A program made the position numbers and the translations under genes. From contig CAKSPH010000001.1 in NCBI GenBank assembly GCA_934481355.1, positions 1-64,000 on the forward strand: 64,000 bases of DNA, written 5' to 3'. Of the stretch, positions 1 to 9,104 are shown piece by piece. The notes under the pieces were generated by a model. It made no database searches and was not told the DNA's origin. It saw only the letters and a list, made by a program, of their open reading frames with translations. Source of the DNA: an uncultured Oscillospiraceae bacterium (GTDB lineage: Bacteria > Bacillota > Clostridia > Oscillospirales > Ruminococcaceae). How positions within the stretch are numbered: position 1 is the first letter of the stretch; each line of letters opens with the position of its first letter.

Positions 1-214
1 CCTAGAAAATGCCTTGGTTTTCTCTCTCCTCTCGAGTTTTTATCTTCTATGTGTTGCACTTGACTTGACAATTTACCCACCTCCCCCACTTGGGGAGACA
101 CGCGCCTGGGTGCGCGTGGGCAATCGTCCTGATTGCCCCTCCCGGGGAATGTTCTGCGCAAACCAGGGCGGGAGGGGCAAGCCCCTCCCCTACATATCAC
201 AAAGTCTTTTGATA
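1..214. other. Intergenic left edge, no gene seen
   Basis: I see no credible coding region here. The stretch is C-rich, with short inverted repeats around 80-100 and 133-193. It holds one copy each of two short motifs that recur at 50635-50729 (see the repeat entries). It lies downstream of the leftward lipoprotein gene, so it probably contains that gene's 3' untranslated region. Confidence 0.6.
139..193. repeat. Dispersed GC-rich REP-like repeat, copy 1
   Basis: Positions 170-193 form a G-run/C-run hairpin (GGGAGGGGC...GCCCCTCCC). Their reverse complement occurs exactly, over 24 bases, at 50635-50658. Positions 139-157 (CTCCCGGGGAATGTTCTGC) also resemble 50710-50729 (CTCCCGGGACATTGTTCTGC). 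Two shared blocks in two unrelated intergenic gaps suggest a dispersed extragenic palindromic element. Family identity is unknown. Confidence 0.5.
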
Positions 215-1159
215 TTACTCACCATAAGGTAGCTGATACTCCGAGAACCTCCAGCCGGACGTCGTTTTAACGGCTGTGAGGGTGTATTCCTTTTCGCTGA
301 CCTTTCCCTCCTCGTGCTCGAATTTCGACACCGCCCTGTAGACTGCCGCGTCATCCGTAAGCTCCGCAAGGGAATAATCCGTGCCGATATAGCTTATCCC
401 GCCGAAGAACTCCAGGCAGTACAGCCTGCCGGAATCGTCCTCCATCAGGTTGTCAGAGCCGGAAAGCAGCGTTTCGAGAAGCTCCCCCGTGAAATACCTG
501 CCCAGCGCGGCGTTGAGCTTTATACGCGTATTCAGCCGCTCATCGGTCATGGGATAGAAGGTTCCCCGGTCGGAGGTCAGCGGCTGCGCATTTCCATCGA
601 ACTTAGAAAGCCCGCAGGCGGCACAGTAGATGTCGTTAGCCTGCGCCATTATGTCCTCCGGGGACTGCTCCGGCGTGAAGCCGGAAAGGCTCCTGTCCTC
701 CGGCAGAAGCGTATAGCCGAAGTTACCCTGACGGTAGACGCAGCTTCCATCCGCGCTCACCCAGAACGCGCAGATAAAGCTGAGCGTCCCCTCGTCCTCA
801 TCGTAGCAGGACACGCACAGGCACTCGTTTCCGTCTATGTCGGAGCGCTCGCCGGTATCCCGGAAAATATAGACCCGCCCGGTATCCGTCAGACCCAGGT
901 ACTCATTGTCGAGACCCTCCAGCACGGAAACGGGGTTCACCGCGGGAGCTTCCACTGTAACAGGCTCCGGAGCGCCGGAAAGAACGGATATCTCCTCAGA
1001 AATGGATTCCTCCGCAGAAACCTCAGGCTCCTGCCGGGAGACCTCCGCAGTACGCCGGGTGAACGCGGGCTGCTCGGTTATCCCGCCGCTCATATCCGCG
1101 GCGCAGCCCGAAAGCATGACCGCCGCCAGCAGACAGACTGCCGCGCTGAATTTCCTCAT
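215..1159 (-). CDS. Secreted lipoprotein of unknown function
   Basis: Predicted lipoprotein of 314 residues anchored outside the membrane; function not recognised. The N-terminus MRKFSAAV leads into a hydrophobic stretch ending in the lipobox LSGC, so Cys18 is the likely lipidated residue. A Ser/Glu/Pro-rich linker of about 60 residues follows, then a soluble region with no family signature that I know. The chosen ATG at 1159 has a strong AGGGGGGA ribosome site just upstream; an in-frame start ten codons earlier would put charged residues before the signal peptide. It is the last gene of the leftward housekeeping run, about 80 bases after the small membrane protein, and may be co-transcribed with it. 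Lipoprotein assignment is firm, role unknown. Confidence 0.75.
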   Translation of the reverse strand: MRKFSAAVCLLAAVMLSGCAADMSGGITEQPAFTRRTAEVSRQEPEVSAEESISEEISVLSGAPEPVTVEAPAVNPVSVLEGLDNEYLGLTDTGRVYIFRDTGERSDIDGNECLCVSCYDEDEGTLSFICAFWVSADGSCVYRQGNFGYTLLPEDRSLSGFTPEQSPEDIMAQANDIYCAACGLSKFDGNAQPLTSDRGTFYPMTDERLNTRIKLNAALGRYFTGELLETLLSGSDNLMEDDSGRLYCLEFFGGISYIGTDYSLAELTDDAAVYRAVSKFEHEEGKVSEKEYTLTAVKTTSGWRFSEYQLPYGE

Positions 1160-1237
1160 AAAATCCCCCCTGACAGCAAAATGCGGCAATGCCTACGCAC
1201 CACCGCACTGTTCGCAGTAATAAACGCCCGGTATAGC

Positions 1238-1531
1238 TTACAGCTCCTCAGCCGATTCGGGAGCCTTCTCCTCCTCGACCATATCGCTGTCGGTCTTCTT
1301 TATCTCTTCCCTGGCAGGAGCCTCCTCCGGCTCAGCCTTTGCGGAATCGGTTATATCCTCGTCCTCGTCGAAGTCGAAATCAGCGTCGTCGCTGTCCCAT
1401 GCCTCGTCCCAGTCGTCATAGTAGTCCTCGTCGTTTTCCTTCTCGAGCTTCTTCTTTGTGATGATGGTGGCAGCAGCAACACCGCCTGCGATAGCGAGCA
1501 GTCCGACAAGAGCAATTCCAAAACCCTTCAT
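1238..1531 (-). CDS. Small membrane protein with acidic tail (YtxH-like)
   Basis: A 97-residue protein with one N-terminal membrane segment (residues about 3-22, Gly/Ala-rich), a short basic patch KKKLEK, then a long Asp/Glu-rich tail. This is the layout of YtxH-type general-stress proteins, but I see no diagnostic residues, so the comparison is structural only. The ATG at 1531 is preceded by GGAGGT with 5-6 bases spacing; an upstream in-frame start would add a cysteine-containing extension without a ribosome site. A good sigma-A promoter lies 73 to 101 bases upstream, so the gene can be expressed separately from rsmE. Confidence 0.7.
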   Translation of the reverse strand: MKGFGIALVGLLAIAGGVAAATIITKKKLEKENDEDYYDDWDEAWDSDDADFDFDEDEDITDSAKAEPEEAPAREEIKKTDSDMVEEEKAPESAEEL

Positions 1532-1603
1532 GACAATACCTCCATATAGCTTTGAACATGATACCGTGCAGAACACGGCAGTATATTTTTCCTCGTACTG
1601 TAT

Positions 1604-1632
1604 AGTATATACCCATTTCGGTATTTTTTCAA
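1604..1632 (-). promoter_or_regulatory. Sigma-A promoter for the small membrane protein
   Basis: Read on the minus strand: TTGAAA (1632-1627), 17-base spacer, TATACT (1609-1604). It sits between the rsmE stop and the small membrane gene and points at the latter. Confidence 0.6.
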
Positions 1633-1669
1633 GTGTTGTCAAAGAAATTAGTCAGATGTGCCAAAAAAA

Positions 1670-2419
1670 TTATATGTTTCCTGTCAGATTCATCAAAACC
1701 GAAATAGCGGCAATCGGAGCCGTCTCACAGCGCAGTATCCGCTTTCCGAGAGAAGCGCAGACAAATCCGGCCTGAATCAGCCGCTCTGCTTCCTCCGGGG
1801 CGAAGCCGCCCTCGCTGCCGATAACGATATCCACATTGCCGGAGTACTCCGCCACAGCCTCGCGCAGAGGGACATCAGCGCACTCATAGAATAATATGCG
1901 CGTGTCCTGCGGGGATATGACCTGAGTAAGCTGCGAAAATTCGAGCGTTTCGCCCACAGTCGGGATAACTCCCCTGCCGCACTGCTTTGCCGCCTCGTAG
2001 GCTATGCGCTGCCAGCGCTCGCGCTTCTTTGCAAGCTGCTTCTTATCCGGGCGGGAAATGCACCGCTTCGACAGAAAGGGTATCACCTCGCTGGCGCCGC
2101 ACTCAACGGCTTTCTGCACGATGAACTCCATCTTGTCCCCCTTGGGCATCGCCTGAAACAGCCGCACATGGATATCCGGCTCCGCCGGATTCGGGGAGCT
2201 CTCCAGCACCCTGAACACGCACTCGCCTGCGGAGCTTTCCAGCTCAGAGAGGTAATCGGTGCCCTTTCCGTCGCATATCACCGCGATGTCACCGGGCTTC
2301 ATCCTGAGCACCTGCGCAACGTGCTTCGAGTCCTCCGGGTCCAGTACCGCAGTGGTCTCCGAGATATTCTCCGTGAAAAATCTGGGATAGCGCCAGCGCT
2401 CTATTTTTTCCTGTTCCAT
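1670..2419 (-). CDS. rsmE: 16S rRNA (uracil-1498-N3)-methyltransferase RsmE
   Basis: Methylates N3 of U1498 in helix 44 of 16S rRNA with S-adenosylmethionine, on assembled 30S subunits. The 249-residue product has the family's usual length and order: an N-terminal PUA-like RNA-binding part (RYPRFF, SKHVAQVLRMKPGD) and a C-terminal SPOUT knot with MPKGDKMEFIVQKAVECGASEVIPF, IGSEGGFAPEEA and LGKRILRCETAPIAA, which make the SAM pocket. The start at 2419 is chosen because AGGAGA lies 5-6 bases upstream; a start seven codons earlier lacks a site. It follows recG by 11 bases and is very probably in the same transcript. Confidence 0.95.
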   Translation of the reverse strand: MEQEKIERWRYPRFFTENISETTAVLDPEDSKHVAQVLRMKPGDIAVICDGKGTDYLSELESSAGECVFRVLESSPNPAEPDIHVRLFQAMPKGDKMEFIVQKAVECGASEVIPFLSKRCISRPDKKQLAKKRERWQRIAYEAAKQCGRGVIPTVGETLEFSQLTQVISPQDTRILFYECADVPLREAVAEYSGNVDIVIGSEGGFAPEEAERLIQAGFVCASLGKRILRCETAPIAAISVLMNLTGNI

Positions 2420-2430
2420 AGTATCTCCTG

Positions 2431-4440
2431 TCAGTTCCATTCCGTGCCGCTGAAAAGCTTCTCAACACCCTGACGGAGCAGGGCGCTTTTCGGGGACTCC
2501 AGCTTCGGATCCACCCGCAGAAGCTCCTCGGCGAGCTTTTCCACCTGCTCCAGCACCTCCGCGTCGTCCGCTATATCCGCGACTTTAAGCGGCGGAAGCC
2601 CGTGCTGCTCCCTGCCGAAGAAGTTGCCCGGCCCCCGGAGCTGCAGATCCTCCCGCGCCAGCTCAAATCCGTCAGTCGTCCGCACCATCGCTTCGGTGCG
2701 GGCTTTCGTGTATTCGCTGCGGCTGTCAGACATGAGTATGCACCAGCTCTGCTCGCTGCCCCTGCCCACGCGCCCGCGCAGCTGATGGAGCTGCGAAAGC
2801 CCGAACTGCTCCGCGTTCTCAATGAGCATTACCACTGCGTTCGGCACGTCTATCCCCACCTCTATGACCGTGGTGGAGACCAGCAGCTTCAGCCGGTTCT
2901 CCTTGAACCCGGTCATGACGCGCTCCTTTTCGGACTGCTTCAGCTTTCCGTACAGCAGCCCGGTGGGGATATCCCGGAATTCGCCGCTTACCAGCCGGTC
3001 ATAGTACTCTATGGCTCCCGCCTTTTCGCTCTCCCCGGAGGATTCCACCAGCGGGCAGACGATATACGCCTGCTTTCCCGCCTCGATATGCTTCCTGATG
3101 AAGCTGTAAACCCGCTGACGGTAGCTGCTGTCCACCGCGTATGTCTTTACCGGGATACGTCCCTTTGGCATTTCGTCAAGCACGGAAACGTCAAGGTCGC
3201 CGTATATTATCAGCGCCAGGGTGCGCGGGATAGGCGTTGCCGACATCGCCATGATGTGCGGAGCCGCGCCCTTTTCCGCCAGGGCTCCCCGCTGGGCAAC
3301 GCCGAAGCGGTGCTGCTCGTCCACTATGACAAGCCCGGCGTTCTTCATCCCGGAGGACTTCTGTATAAGCGCCTGAGTGCCTATCAGCACGTCCACCATG
3401 CCCTCCTGGGAGCGTTTGCGGACGTCGGCTTTCTCCTTTGGCGTAAGGCTGCCGGAAAGGAGCTCCACCCGCACGCCCAGCGGCTCCAGAAGCTCCCGGA
3501 AGGTCTTTGCGTGCTGCTGTGCCAGCACCTCTGTGGGAGCCATCACCAGCGTGCCGAAGCCGTTTTTGTGGCAGAAGTACGCCGCAGCCGCCGCAACCAG
3601 AGTCTTGCCGCTGCCAACGTCCCCCTGGATCAGCCGGTTCATCGGATGCGGCTGCTGCATATCCCGGAAGCAGTCCTCCGCCGCTTTCCTCTGGGCGTTT
3701 GTGGGCGTGAACGGCAGACTTTTCCACAGCTCGCCGATATCCACGTTACGCATTAAAGCGCCGGATTCCTCCCGCCCGCGGCTCTTCATCATGGAAAGCC
3801 CCAGCTTCAGCAGGATAAGCTCCTCGAACACCAGACGGCGCCGCGCCTCGGTGTACTCCGCGCGGCTCTTCGGGAAGTGTATCTGCTTCACCGCCTGCTC
3901 CCTGGAGAGCAGCCCGAAGCGCTTTACGAGCCCCTCCGGCAGGGTTTCCGGGAAATTCAGCATGGAAAGCGCGGACCTCACGTTCGCGGAAACCATGTTG
4001 TTCGTAAGCCCGGCGGTCAGCGGGTATTTCGGCATAAGCCCGCCGGAATCCACGTCCACGAAAAGCGGAGAGCCTATCTGCTTTCGCACCAGGTCGCCGG
4101 TTATCTTGCCGTAGAAAAGGTACTCCCGCCCGCGCTCCAGCTTTGCAAAGGTAAATTTCGCGTTGAAGAACACCGCCGTAATATTCCCGGTGCCGTCCGA
4201 AAGCTCCGCCTTGAACAGTGCCATGCGCGCGTACTCGTTGAACGGGGATTTCTTCTCCTTTACAAATGCGCGAAAGGCGCAGACCTCTCCGATCTGCACC
4301 TCGCTTATAGGCTTTGGTTCCGTGAAATCAACGTAATCCCGCGGGTATAGCTCCGCGAGCTGGTCGACGGTCTCCACGCCGAGCTTCTTGTAGAGCTTCG
4401 CGCGCTTCTCGCCGACACCTTTGAGGTAGGTTATCTCCAT
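2431..4440 (-). CDS. recG: ATP-dependent DNA helicase RecG
   Basis: Branch-migration helicase that regresses stalled replication forks and processes recombination intermediates. The 669 residues cover an N-terminal wedge/OB domain (residues about 1-150), helicase core 1 with Walker A GDVGSGKT (273-280) and DEQH box (374-377), SATPIPRT, and core 2 with QLRGRVGRG and the RecG-specific carboxy-terminal region. Length is normal for Firmicutes. Its start shares one base with the stop of the upstream DAK2-domain gene (TAATG), so translation is probably coupled. The yloU-yloV-recG order is conserved in Bacillus and clostridia. Confidence 0.97.
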   Translation of the reverse strand: MEITYLKGVGEKRAKLYKKLGVETVDQLAELYPRDYVDFTEPKPISEVQIGEVCAFRAFVKEKKSPFNEYARMALFKAELSDGTGNITAVFFNAKFTFAKLERGREYLFYGKITGDLVRKQIGSPLFVDVDSGGLMPKYPLTAGLTNNMVSANVRSALSMLNFPETLPEGLVKRFGLLSREQAVKQIHFPKSRAEYTEARRRLVFEELILLKLGLSMMKSRGREESGALMRNVDIGELWKSLPFTPTNAQRKAAEDCFRDMQQPHPMNRLIQGDVGSGKTLVAAAAAYFCHKNGFGTLVMAPTEVLAQQHAKTFRELLEPLGVRVELLSGSLTPKEKADVRKRSQEGMVDVLIGTQALIQKSSGMKNAGLVIVDEQHRFGVAQRGALAEKGAAPHIMAMSATPIPRTLALIIYGDLDVSVLDEMPKGRIPVKTYAVDSSYRQRVYSFIRKHIEAGKQAYIVCPLVESSGESEKAGAIEYYDRLVSGEFRDIPTGLLYGKLKQSEKERVMTGFKENRLKLLVSTTVIEVGIDVPNAVVMLIENAEQFGLSQLHQLRGRVGRGSEQSWCILMSDSRSEYTKARTEAMVRTTDGFELAREDLQLRGPGNFFGREQHGLPPLKVADIADDAEVLEQVEKLAEELLRVDPKLESPKSALLRQGVEKLFSGTEWN

Positions 4441-6083
4441 TATTCAACAGAAATGATGTAGTAGTATACTGGCTGTCCGCCGTTCACAAGATTGATGTCT
4501 ATGCTGTCGCTTATTCTCGCGCGGAGCTGCTCGTAAGCCGCGTTAGCCGCCTCGTCCGTCACATCGGAGCCGTAGATAACTGTAACGTAGCTGCTGGAGC
4601 CGCTTATCAGGCGTTTTGTGAGCTTCGTGAGAGCCTTGGCGACGTCCTTTTCGGTGAAAACGATCTTGCCGTTGTCCATCGCAAGGATCTCGCCCTGCTT
4701 TATCTTGTGACCGTCGTACTCGCTGTCGCGGACCGCAAAGGTTATCTGACCGCTCTGCACCCTGCCGAGCGCGTCTGTCATATTGCTGCGGTTGGTGACG
4801 AAATCAGCGCCCGGGTCGAAATTCATCAGCGCGGAAATGCCCTGCGGTATGGTGCGGGACTGTAGCACGCACACGTTCCTGTCCGCAAGGGAAACCGCCT
4901 GCTCCGCCGCCATGATGATGTTCTTGTTGTTCGGCAGGACGAACACGTTATGCGCCGGTGTCTGACCTATCGCCTCAAGGATATCCTCTGTGGAGGGGTT
5001 CATGGTCTGACCGCCGCGCACTATGCTGTCGGCGCCCAGGTCGCGGAAAAGCGCCTCAATGCCCGCGCCCGCCGCAACAGCCACGAATCCGAAATCCTTT
5101 TCAGGCTTTACGGGTACCTTGCGGTTCTGCTGGACGGCCTCGTCAGCCTTTACGATGTTGTGGTGCTGCTCGCGCATATTCTCTATCTTCATCCTGGTGA
5201 GCTCGCCGAACTTTATGCCCTCCTCGATAGCCTTTCCGGGGTGGTTGGAGTGAACGTGCACCTTGATGATGTCGTCGTCGTCAACTACCACCACGCAGTC
5301 GCCTATCGTCTCAAGGAACGCGCGCAGCGCCGTAGCGTCCTTTGCGCCCGCTTTCTTGTTGACGATGTACTCGGTGCAGTATGCGTAGTGTATGTCCTCC
5401 TGCACAGCGCCCGCAGCCGCTACCGCCGCCGGAGCCGCCGGCTTTGTCTCGCTCTCGGAGCGAATGACTGCGCCGCCGGAAATCACCTGCTGCATTCCCT
5501 CGAGGATAACGAGCAGTCCCTTGCCGCCTGCGTCCACAACCCCCGCCTTTTTAAGCGCGGGTAGGAGCTCGGGGGTCTTTTCAAGGCTCTTCTCGCCCTC
5601 GGCGATGAACGCCGCGAGGAACTCCGCCGCATCGCCGCCCTCCGCCGCTGAATCCTTGGTGTTCTCCCATGCTTCGCGGACAACGGTGAGTATGGTGCCC
5701 TCGGTGGGCTTCATAACGGACTTGTAAGCCGCGTCAACGCCCAGCTTGAACGAATCGGACAGCAGCTTTGCGTCTGCCTCTTCCTTTCCGGCGAGACCCT
5801 TTGACAGCCCGCGGAATATCAGCGACAGAATAACGCCGGAGTTTCCCCTTGCGCCGCGCAGCATTGCGCCCGCAGTGAGCTTTGCGGCTTCCCCTGCTGT
5901 AATGCCGTCGTTCGCCGCCTTAAGTTCAGCCAGCGCGTTGCCGATGGTCATGGACATATTCGTTCCGGTGTCTCCGTCCGGCACCGGGAACACGTTCAGC
6001 TCGTCCACCGCAAGGCGGTTGTTGGAGATGTTGTTTGCCCCCGATATGACAGCGTCCCGGAACATTTTTCCTGTAAGTGTCAT
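4440..6083 (-). CDS. DAK2-domain fatty-acid kinase subunit (YloV/FakA family)
   Basis: Member of the YloV/FakA family, whose characterised members phosphorylate fatty acids bound to FakB partner proteins, feeding exogenous acyl chains into phospholipids. The N-terminal DhaL/DAK2 kinase domain (residues about 1-200) shows NVFPVPDGDTGTNM and GARGNSGVILS, which bind ATP-magnesium. The remaining 350 residues match the long form of the family (547 residues total). A FakB partner is not visible in this window. The gene lies between the Asp23 gene and recG, 25 bases downstream of the former and overlapping the latter by one base, as in Bacillus. Family is firm; fatty-acid specificity is by homology. 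Confidence 0.9.
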   Translation of the reverse strand: MTLTGKMFRDAVISGANNISNNRLAVDELNVFPVPDGDTGTNMSMTIGNALAELKAANDGITAGEAAKLTAGAMLRGARGNSGVILSLIFRGLSKGLAGKEEADAKLLSDSFKLGVDAAYKSVMKPTEGTILTVVREAWENTKDSAAEGGDAAEFLAAFIAEGEKSLEKTPELLPALKKAGVVDAGGKGLLVILEGMQQVISGGAVIRSESETKPAAPAAVAAAGAVQEDIHYAYCTEYIVNKKAGAKDATALRAFLETIGDCVVVVDDDDIIKVHVHSNHPGKAIEEGIKFGELTRMKIENMREQHHNIVKADEAVQQNRKVPVKPEKDFGFVAVAAGAGIEALFRDLGADSIVRGGQTMNPSTEDILEAIGQTPAHNVFVLPNNKNIIMAAEQAVSLADRNVCVLQSRTIPQGISALMNFDPGADFVTNRSNMTDALGRVQSGQITFAVRDSEYDGHKIKQGEILAMDNGKIVFTEKDVAKALTKLTKRLISGSSSYVTVIYGSDVTDEAANAAYEQLRARISDSIDINLVNGGQPVYYYIISVE

Positions 6084-6108
6084 TTTATGTGATATCCCTT
6101 CCTGAATT

Positions 6109-6465
6109 TTATGTCTTTATCTCGTCAACATAGACATTCACGCGTTCAACGGAAATGCCCGTGCTTTCTTCCATGACGTACTTCACCTTGTTGATGATGC
6201 TCTTGACTATCGTGCCGACATTCACGCCGTAAAGCACGGTTATGTGCAGGTCTACCACCAGCTTATCCCTGCCCGTGCGGACGCTTATACCGCGCTCGAA
6301 GCTCTTTTTCTTCACGAAAGGCAGTGCCGCCAGTATCGTCTGCTTTGCACTGCTTATATTCATCTGCACCACTCCGAAGCAGGAGGTCACAGTGCTGCCT
6401 ATCAGGGCTGTGAAGTATTCCTGCGAAATGGTGATTGTTCCGATGTTGTTCTGAACCTTTATCAT
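6109..6465 (-). CDS. Asp23/Gls24 family protein (YloU-like)
   Basis: A 118-residue cytoplasmic protein of the alkaline-shock Asp23/DUF322 family, associated with envelope homeostasis. The body IGTITISQEYFTALIG...SCFGVVQM and LHITVLYGVNVGTIVKSI...VNVYVDEI is typical. The start at 6465 has AGGAGGT four bases upstream; an in-frame ATG five codons earlier would overlap that ribosome site. It directly precedes the DAK2-domain gene, as yloU precedes yloV in Bacillus. Confidence 0.9.
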   Translation of the reverse strand: MIKVQNNIGTITISQEYFTALIGSTVTSCFGVVQMNISSAKQTILAALPFVKKKSFERGISVRTGRDKLVVDLHITVLYGVNVGTIVKSIINKVKYVMEESTGISVERVNVYVDEIKT

Positions 6466-6487
6466 AGTACCTCCTATCATAATGGGT

Positions 6488-7336
6488 TTAGATGATTACT
6501 CCCTCGTCAACCGCGCTGCACAGCACGCTCCCGGGGAATTCTGCCTGCGCCGCGTGAGCTGATCCAGCGCCGTCAAACACCCCGAATACCGCCGAGCCGC
6601 TCCCGGTGAGCATTGCGCCACGTGCGCCAAGCTCCGTAAGGCGGGAGCAGATGTTCTCTATCCGCTCGTCCGCGTAAAGCCGCTGGAACACATTATACAT
6701 CTCCGGCGCGTAATTTTCCGGCATTGCCGCCCGGAATCCCTCCAGACCGCCGCGCGGTGCAACCGGGCTGCTGTCGTACTTCCTGTAAGCTTCCCCGGTG
6801 GGGCAGCTGAAATCCGGCTTGACCACCAGGAATATCCCCTTTGCCGCCGGGAAATCAGACATCTGCTCGCCGATACCCCGGCAGAGCTTCGTCCCTCCCA
6901 CAAGGCAGAAAGGAACGTCCGCGCCCACCTGCACCGCGATATCCAGAAGCTGCTGTTCGCTCAGCGACTCGCCGTAAATTTTATTCAGCCCCCGCAGGAC
7001 TGCCGCAGCGTCTGCGCTGCCGCCGCCCATGCCTGCGCCGCTCGGTATATTCTTTTCGATATCCAGCAGCACGCCGCCGGGCTTTTCGGAAGCCCGCATG
7101 AACAGCTCCGCCGCACGATAGGCGGTGTTGCGGCTGTCGGTGGGGATATCCTCACGGCTGCACGTCAGCGTTATTCCCTCGCCCGGGCAGGAGACCACCG
7201 TCACCACGTCGGCAAGGGAAATGCTCTGCATTACCGTTTCCAGAAGATGATATCCGTCCTCCCGCCTGCCGATTATATCGAGGTAGAGATTCAGCTTTGC
7301 GCAGGCAAGGAGATTCAGCGCGCGTATGCGGTTCAC
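6488..7336 (-). CDS. ispE: 4-diphosphocytidyl-2-C-methyl-D-erythritol kinase IspE
   Basis: GHMP-family kinase that phosphorylates CDP-methylerythritol in the MEP route to isoprenoid precursors, so this organism probably makes isoprenoids by the non-mevalonate path. The 282-residue protein shows the start motif AKLNLYLDI, the ATP loop PSGAGMGGGSADAAAVL and a carboxy-terminal LTGSGSAVFGVF. The start codon is GTG at 7336 and overlaps the upstream aminotransferase stop as GTGA, indicating coupled translation. Functional links to the flanking aminotransferase and Asp23 genes are not evident. Confidence 0.95.
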   Translation of the reverse strand: MNRIRALNLLACAKLNLYLDIIGRREDGYHLLETVMQSISLADVVTVVSCPGEGITLTCSREDIPTDSRNTAYRAAELFMRASEKPGGVLLDIEKNIPSGAGMGGGSADAAAVLRGLNKIYGESLSEQQLLDIAVQVGADVPFCLVGGTKLCRGIGEQMSDFPAAKGIFLVVKPDFSCPTGEAYRKYDSSPVAPRGGLEGFRAAMPENYAPEMYNVFQRLYADERIENICSRLTELGARGAMLTGSGSAVFGVFDGAGSAHAAQAEFPGSVLCSAVDEGVII

Positions 7337-8508
7337 TTTTTCAGTTCCTCAACGAACTCCCTGATACGTTCCAGCGCTGTGGTGATGTGCTGTACGGAGT
7401 AAGCGTAGGAGACCCTGACGTATCCCTCGCCGCTCTCGCCGAACGCGCTTCCCGGGACTACCGCGACCTTCTTGCTGTAAATCAGCTTCTCACAGAATTC
7501 GCCTGACTTCATCCCGGTGGACTTTATGCACGGGAATACATAGAACGCTCCCTCCGGCTCGAAGCAGGAAAGCCCCATGTCGTTGAAGCCCTTTACCACC
7601 AGACGGCGGCGCATATCGTATTCCTCCAGCATTCTGTCAACGTCCGCACGGCACTGGGTCAGCGCCGCGATAGCCGCGTACTGGCTGACTGTCGGGCTGG
7701 ACATTATGCAGTACTGGTGGAGCTTCAGCATCTGCTTTATAACCGGCTTCGGGCCCGCACAGTAGCCGAGTCTCCAGCCGGTCATGGCGTAGGTCTTGGA
7801 AAATCCGTTGACCACGATGGTGCGCTCCCTCATGCCGTCTATCTCAGCAATGGAAACGTGCTTCTCGCCGCCGTAGGTCATCTCGGAATAAATCTCGTCC
7901 GAAATTATCATGATATTCGTGTCCCGGAGCACGTCAGCTATCGCCTCGAGCTCCCCGCGGCGCATTATGGAGCCGGTGGGGTTGTTCGGGAACGGCAGTA
8001 TCAGCGCCTTAGTGCGGGGAGTTATCTTCTCGCGCAGCGCGTCCGCACGGAGCTTGAACTTATCCTCCACAGTCATGACTATCGGCACCGGAGTGCCTCC
8101 GCAGACGGTGATTATCGGGGAGTAGCACACGAAGCTGGGCTCCGGTACAAGCACCTCGTCGCCGGGCTGTATTATAGCGCGCATCGCAAGGTCGAGCGCC
8201 TCGGAGCCGCCGACTGTAACTATCAGCTCGCTCTCAGGGTCGTATTCCGTGCGGATAAAGTTCTTAAGGTATGTGGATATCTCTTTCCTGAGCTGGATAA
8301 GACCTGCATTCGCAGTATATGCCGTCCTGCCCTTTTCGAGAATGCCTATCGCTTCTTTTCTCGCCGCCCAGGGGGTCTTGAAGTCAGGCTCGCCGACTGA
8401 CAGGGAGATAACTCCCTCGACCTGCTGTGCGATATCGAAGAATTTTCTTATGCCCGAGGGCTGAATGTCCCGTATCTTCTGCGGGAGAACCTTTTCGTAG
8501 TCTATCAC
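7333..8508 (-). CDS. PLP-dependent class I/II aminotransferase
   Basis: Fold-type I aminotransferase of 391 residues, probably acting on alanine, aspartate or aromatic amino acids with 2-oxoglutarate. Seen features: SVGEPDFKTPW near the N-terminus, substrate-loop PFPNNPTGSIM, cofactor-binding SDEIYSEM and the Schiff-base lysine in NGFSKTYAMTGWRLGY. It overlaps the upstream Lrp-family regulator by four bases (ATGA). That pairing recalls AlaR-AlaT (YugG-YugH) of Bacillus subtilis, where the regulator controls alanine transamination. Substrate cannot be read from the sequence alone, so no symbol is given. Confidence 0.88.
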   Translation of the reverse strand: MIDYEKVLPQKIRDIQPSGIRKFFDIAQQVEGVISLSVGEPDFKTPWAARKEAIGILEKGRTAYTANAGLIQLRKEISTYLKNFIRTEYDPESELIVTVGGSEALDLAMRAIIQPGDEVLVPEPSFVCYSPIITVCGGTPVPIVMTVEDKFKLRADALREKITPRTKALILPFPNNPTGSIMRRGELEAIADVLRDTNIMIISDEIYSEMTYGGEKHVSIAEIDGMRERTIVVNGFSKTYAMTGWRLGYCAGPKPVIKQMLKLHQYCIMSSPTVSQYAAIAALTQCRADVDRMLEEYDMRRRLVVKGFNDMGLSCFEPEGAFYVFPCIKSTGMKSGEFCEKLIYSKKVAVVPGSAFGESGEGYVRVSYAYSVQHITTALERIREFVEELKK

Positions 8509-8996
8509 GGGGAAACCAGACTCCTTTCATCGGTATGTTCCTCCACGAAGACATGATTCTTCTCCTTGTATCTTCTGAGCACGAAGTGCGTTGTGGTGGA
8601 AATTACGCCGTCCAGCACTGCAAGGCGCTCTGAAACGAACAGAGCCACTCTTCTCAGGCTGGTGCCGGTGATGGTGATGGAAAGGTCGTTCGCGCCGGAA
8701 AGCAGGAACACGCTGTCCACCTCCTCATACTGCATGATGGTGTGCGCGAGGTCGTCAAAGCCCCTGTCCTTGAACGGAGTCACCTTCAGCTCGATTATAG
8801 CGGTGACCGCGTTGTCGTCCGCCTTCTCCTCGTTGACGATGGCGGCATAGCCGATGATTATGCCCTCGTTTTCGAGAGCCTTTATTCCTGCGGCGGCTTC
8901 CTGCTCAGTGATGCCGAGCATGGTGGATATCTCCGCGTTGGAGAGCCGCGCGTTCTGCTTGAGTAAACCAAGGATCTTCTTCTCAGTAGCTGTCAT
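8505..8996 (-). CDS. Lrp/AsnC family transcriptional regulator
   Basis: A 163-residue feast/famine regulator. The N-terminal winged helix-turn-helix (residues about 5-60: LLKQNARLSNAEISTMLGIT) binds DNA; the C-terminal RAM domain (residues about 70-150) binds amino acids and drives oligomerisation. It overlaps the downstream aminotransferase by four bases, so the likely target is its own operon. Its ATG is preceded by GGAGGATAATGCT. The promoter is not obvious in the 108 bases before it. Confidence 0.92.
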   Translation of the reverse strand: MTATEKKILGLLKQNARLSNAEISTMLGITEQEAAAGIKALENEGIIIGYAAIVNEEKADDNAVTAIIELKVTPFKDRGFDDLAHTIMQYEEVDSVFLLSGANDLSITITGTSLRRVALFVSERLAVLDGVISTTTHFVLRRYKEKNHVFVEEHTDERSLVSP

Positions 8997-9104
8997 AGCA
9001 TTATCCTCCTGTTACGGGCGGCGATAAGCCGTCGTCTGCCGCGTTACCAGCCATTGCGCTGATTCCCTGTATCCGACTGCTTCTCACCGTCATATTTGTT
9101 TTAA

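Noticed and set aside
14..232. 72-codon frame at the left edge
   Set aside because: It crosses the GC-rich repeat, has no ribosome site and gives a composition unlike neighbouring proteins.
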